Virus record (IMG/VR): IMGVR_UViG_3300030430_004068
Location: 13,782 to 36,153 of that record
Strand: one strand, 5' to 3'
DNA from: a virus
Length of the DNA: 22,372 nucleotides
Below are positions 21,296 to 22,372 of the stretch, piece by piece. The notes beneath the pieces are model-generated. The model was not told the DNA's origin. It ran no database searches and was given only the letters and a program-made list of their open reading frames with translations. The stretch's first letter is position 1. The number at the start of each line of letters is the position of its first letter. The position numbers and the translations under genes are program-made.

Positions 21296-22372
21296 ATGTC
21301 CGAAAGAACACAAAGTAGTATTCCGTTTGTAGGGCTTCACGCTCACAGCGGAACAGGTAGCCCTTTTGATGGACTCGGCTATCCTGGCGAACATATGGAT
21401 TTTGCCTATCAAAATGGTAATGATGCTCTGGCCTTAACTGATCACGGCAATATGAACGGCTTTGCTTATCAGGTACAACATGCTCAAAAAATGATGAAGG
21501 AAGGCAAAGACTTCAAGCCTATCTTTGGTGTCGAAGCTTACTTCTTGCCTAGCATTGAAGAATGGCGACAAGAGTTAGAGCGCGTCAAAGAGGATAAAAA
21601 AGCAAAGAAGTCGATTGATAAATCAGCCTCTGGAACGACTATTGAGAACGAAGAGAATAAAAGAGAAGTTAAAAACATTCTTAATCGTCGTCGCCATCTT
21701 ATCCTGTTGGCGCAGAACCAAAAAGGTTTGAATAATATATTTTCTCTTGTATCAAAGTCATATAGAGAAGAAAACTTCTATCGCTTCCCACGTATTGATT
21801 ATGCCATGCTAAAAGAACATAACGAAGGTGTGATCGCAGCTTCGGCTTGTCTTGGCGGTGTATATGCTGGAAACTTCTGGGAAAACCGTGAGGAAGGTGA
21901 TGAAGCTGTACTTAATGCTATGCGTGAGACAACCAGGAATATGGTTGATATTTTTGGTGATCGTTGGTATGGTGAACTTCAATGGAATAATGTACCAGAA
22001 CAGCATCAATTAAACCGTCTAATTATAAAAGTTTGCGATGAATTTGGCGTCGAATTGATTTCTACGGCTGATAGTCATTATCCAAACAGAACGGCCTGGA
22101 AAGATCGAGAACTTTACAAAAGGCTAGGTTGGCTAAGTAGGGGTATGCCCAAGTGGGCAACAAACACAGAACTTCCAGAGGGTGTCGAAGAAATTGGTTA
22201 CGAATTGTTTCCAAAGAATGGCGATCAAATGTGGGAGGCTTACAAAGAATATTCACAAAAATCAGGAGTACAATACGATGATAATATTATCCGAAGATCT
22301 ATTGAAAGAACGCATCAGATTGCTCACGAGCGGATTGAACGGTTTATGCCAGACAACACAGTTCGCCTACCA
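21296..22372 (+). CDS. dnaE: DNA polymerase III alpha subunit (family C, DnaE-like), N-terminal part; continues past the window
   Basis: 359 codons are open to the right edge, so the gene is truncated here. Seen: PFVGLHAHSGTGSPFDGLGY with H15 and H17, ALALTDHGNMNG with D49 and H50, PIFGVEAYF, RRRHLILLAQNQKGLNNIFS, AASACLGGV and STADSHYPN. These are the PHP-domain metal-ligand motifs of bacterial DnaE, all retained; in E. coli several are lost. An intact PHP domain often gives 3'-5' proofreading, so it may supply that here; this is inference. The palm catalytic aspartates are not in the window. Known: DnaE is the family C replicative polymerase of bacteria. With UvsX, gp32-like SSB and DnaB-type helicase nearby, it is a good candidate for the main replicase. 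A charged stretch around residues 90-130 may be an insertion between PHP elements. Confidence 0.85.
   Translation, partial: MSERTQSSIPFVGLHAHSGTGSPFDGLGYPGEHMDFAYQNGNDALALTDHGNMNGFAYQVQHAQKMMKEGKDFKPIFGVEAYFLPSIEEWRQELERVKEDKKAKKSIDKSASGTTIENEENKREVKNILNRRRHLILLAQNQKGLNNIFSLVSKSYREENFYRFPRIDYAMLKEHNEGVIAASACLGGVYAGNFWENREEGDEAVLNAMRETTRNMVDIFGDRWYGELQWNNVPEQHQLNRLIIKVCDEFGVELISTADSHYPNRTAWKDRELYKRLGWLSRGMPKWATNTELPEGVEEIGYELFPKNGDQMWEAYKEYSQKSGVQYDDNIIRRSIERTHQIAHERIERFMPDNTVRLP

Noticed and set aside
1-22372. tRNA genes, CRISPR arrays, insertion sequences and attachment sites
   Set aside because: I saw no cloverleaf-like T-loop (GGTTCGAATCC-type), no regularly spaced repeats, no transposase or integrase motifs and no flanking direct repeats.

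Overview
The window reads as part of the genome of a tailed, T4-like (myovirus-type) bacteriophage. All supported genes lie on the + strand, are tightly packed with frequent ATGA/TAATG-type overlaps, and are A+T-rich. The gene set is typical of a large lytic phage: tail and baseplate proteins, a gp32-like SSB, UvsX/RecA, a T4 RNase H-type 5'-3' exonuclease, a DnaB-type helicase, a class II ribonucleotide reductase, and DNA polymerases. I see no integrase, insertion sequence, tRNA or CRISPR array. The host cannot be proved from the sequence. Sigma70-like promoters and short exported lipoprotein-type proteins fit a Gram-negative host, and one secreted protein (13110-13346) recalls small proteins of predatory or gliding Deltaproteobacteria (Bdellovibrionota/Myxococcota). 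That host guess is weak.

Layout. (1) 1-5976, tail module: the C-terminus of a tape measure protein, a tail/baseplate protein, a gp53-like LysM-type baseplate wedge protein, an 899-aa hub-like protein and a 457-aa structural protein. (2) 5972-8257: a compact nuclease-less family A DNA polymerase that apparently starts at a non-AUG codon inside the previous gene, then two proteins with a short N-terminal leader that I interpret as a capsid-targeting sequence. (3) 8266-9930: a divergent tubulin/FtsZ-like protein and the SSB, ended by a very clear intrinsic terminator. (4) 9958-13047: a zinc-ribbon protein, an unknown, UvsX, the 5'-3' exonuclease and a membrane HExxH protein. (5) 13050-13678: two short secreted or membrane proteins, a 5' hairpin and two strong promoters. 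(6) 13679-17851: replicative helicase, class II RNR, a Cys/Tyr-rich lipoprotein that may be translated from a leaderless mRNA, a small charged protein and a GroES/gp31-like protein. (7) 17919-21234: an exported lytic transglycosylase-like protein, an unknown, a nucleotidyltransferase-like protein, a 40-aa membrane protein, a GNAT-like protein with the same leader, and an unknown. (8) 21243-22372: a promoter and the first 359 codons of a family C (DnaE) polymerase with an intact-looking PHP domain; this gene runs off the window.

How they work together. SSB, UvsX, exonuclease, helicase and DnaE form a replication/recombination module, and the RNR supplies dNTPs. Replication therefore seems to combine T4-type accessory proteins with a bacterial-type family C polymerase, with a second, minimal family A polymerase alongside. 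The leader-bearing proteins are likely packaged in the head and injected. At least four intergenic regions carry a TTGAC(A/T)-17-TANNNT promoter, pointing to control by host sigma70 RNA polymerase of the replication/metabolism genes, while no such promoter precedes the tail genes.

The most interesting points are the tubulin-like protein with a degenerate GTP signature, the recurrent leader with an LxE cleavage-like motif (including one on a GNAT-like protein), the coexistence of family A and family C polymerases, the putative leaderless lipoprotein, and several genes with non-AUG starts or very small size.
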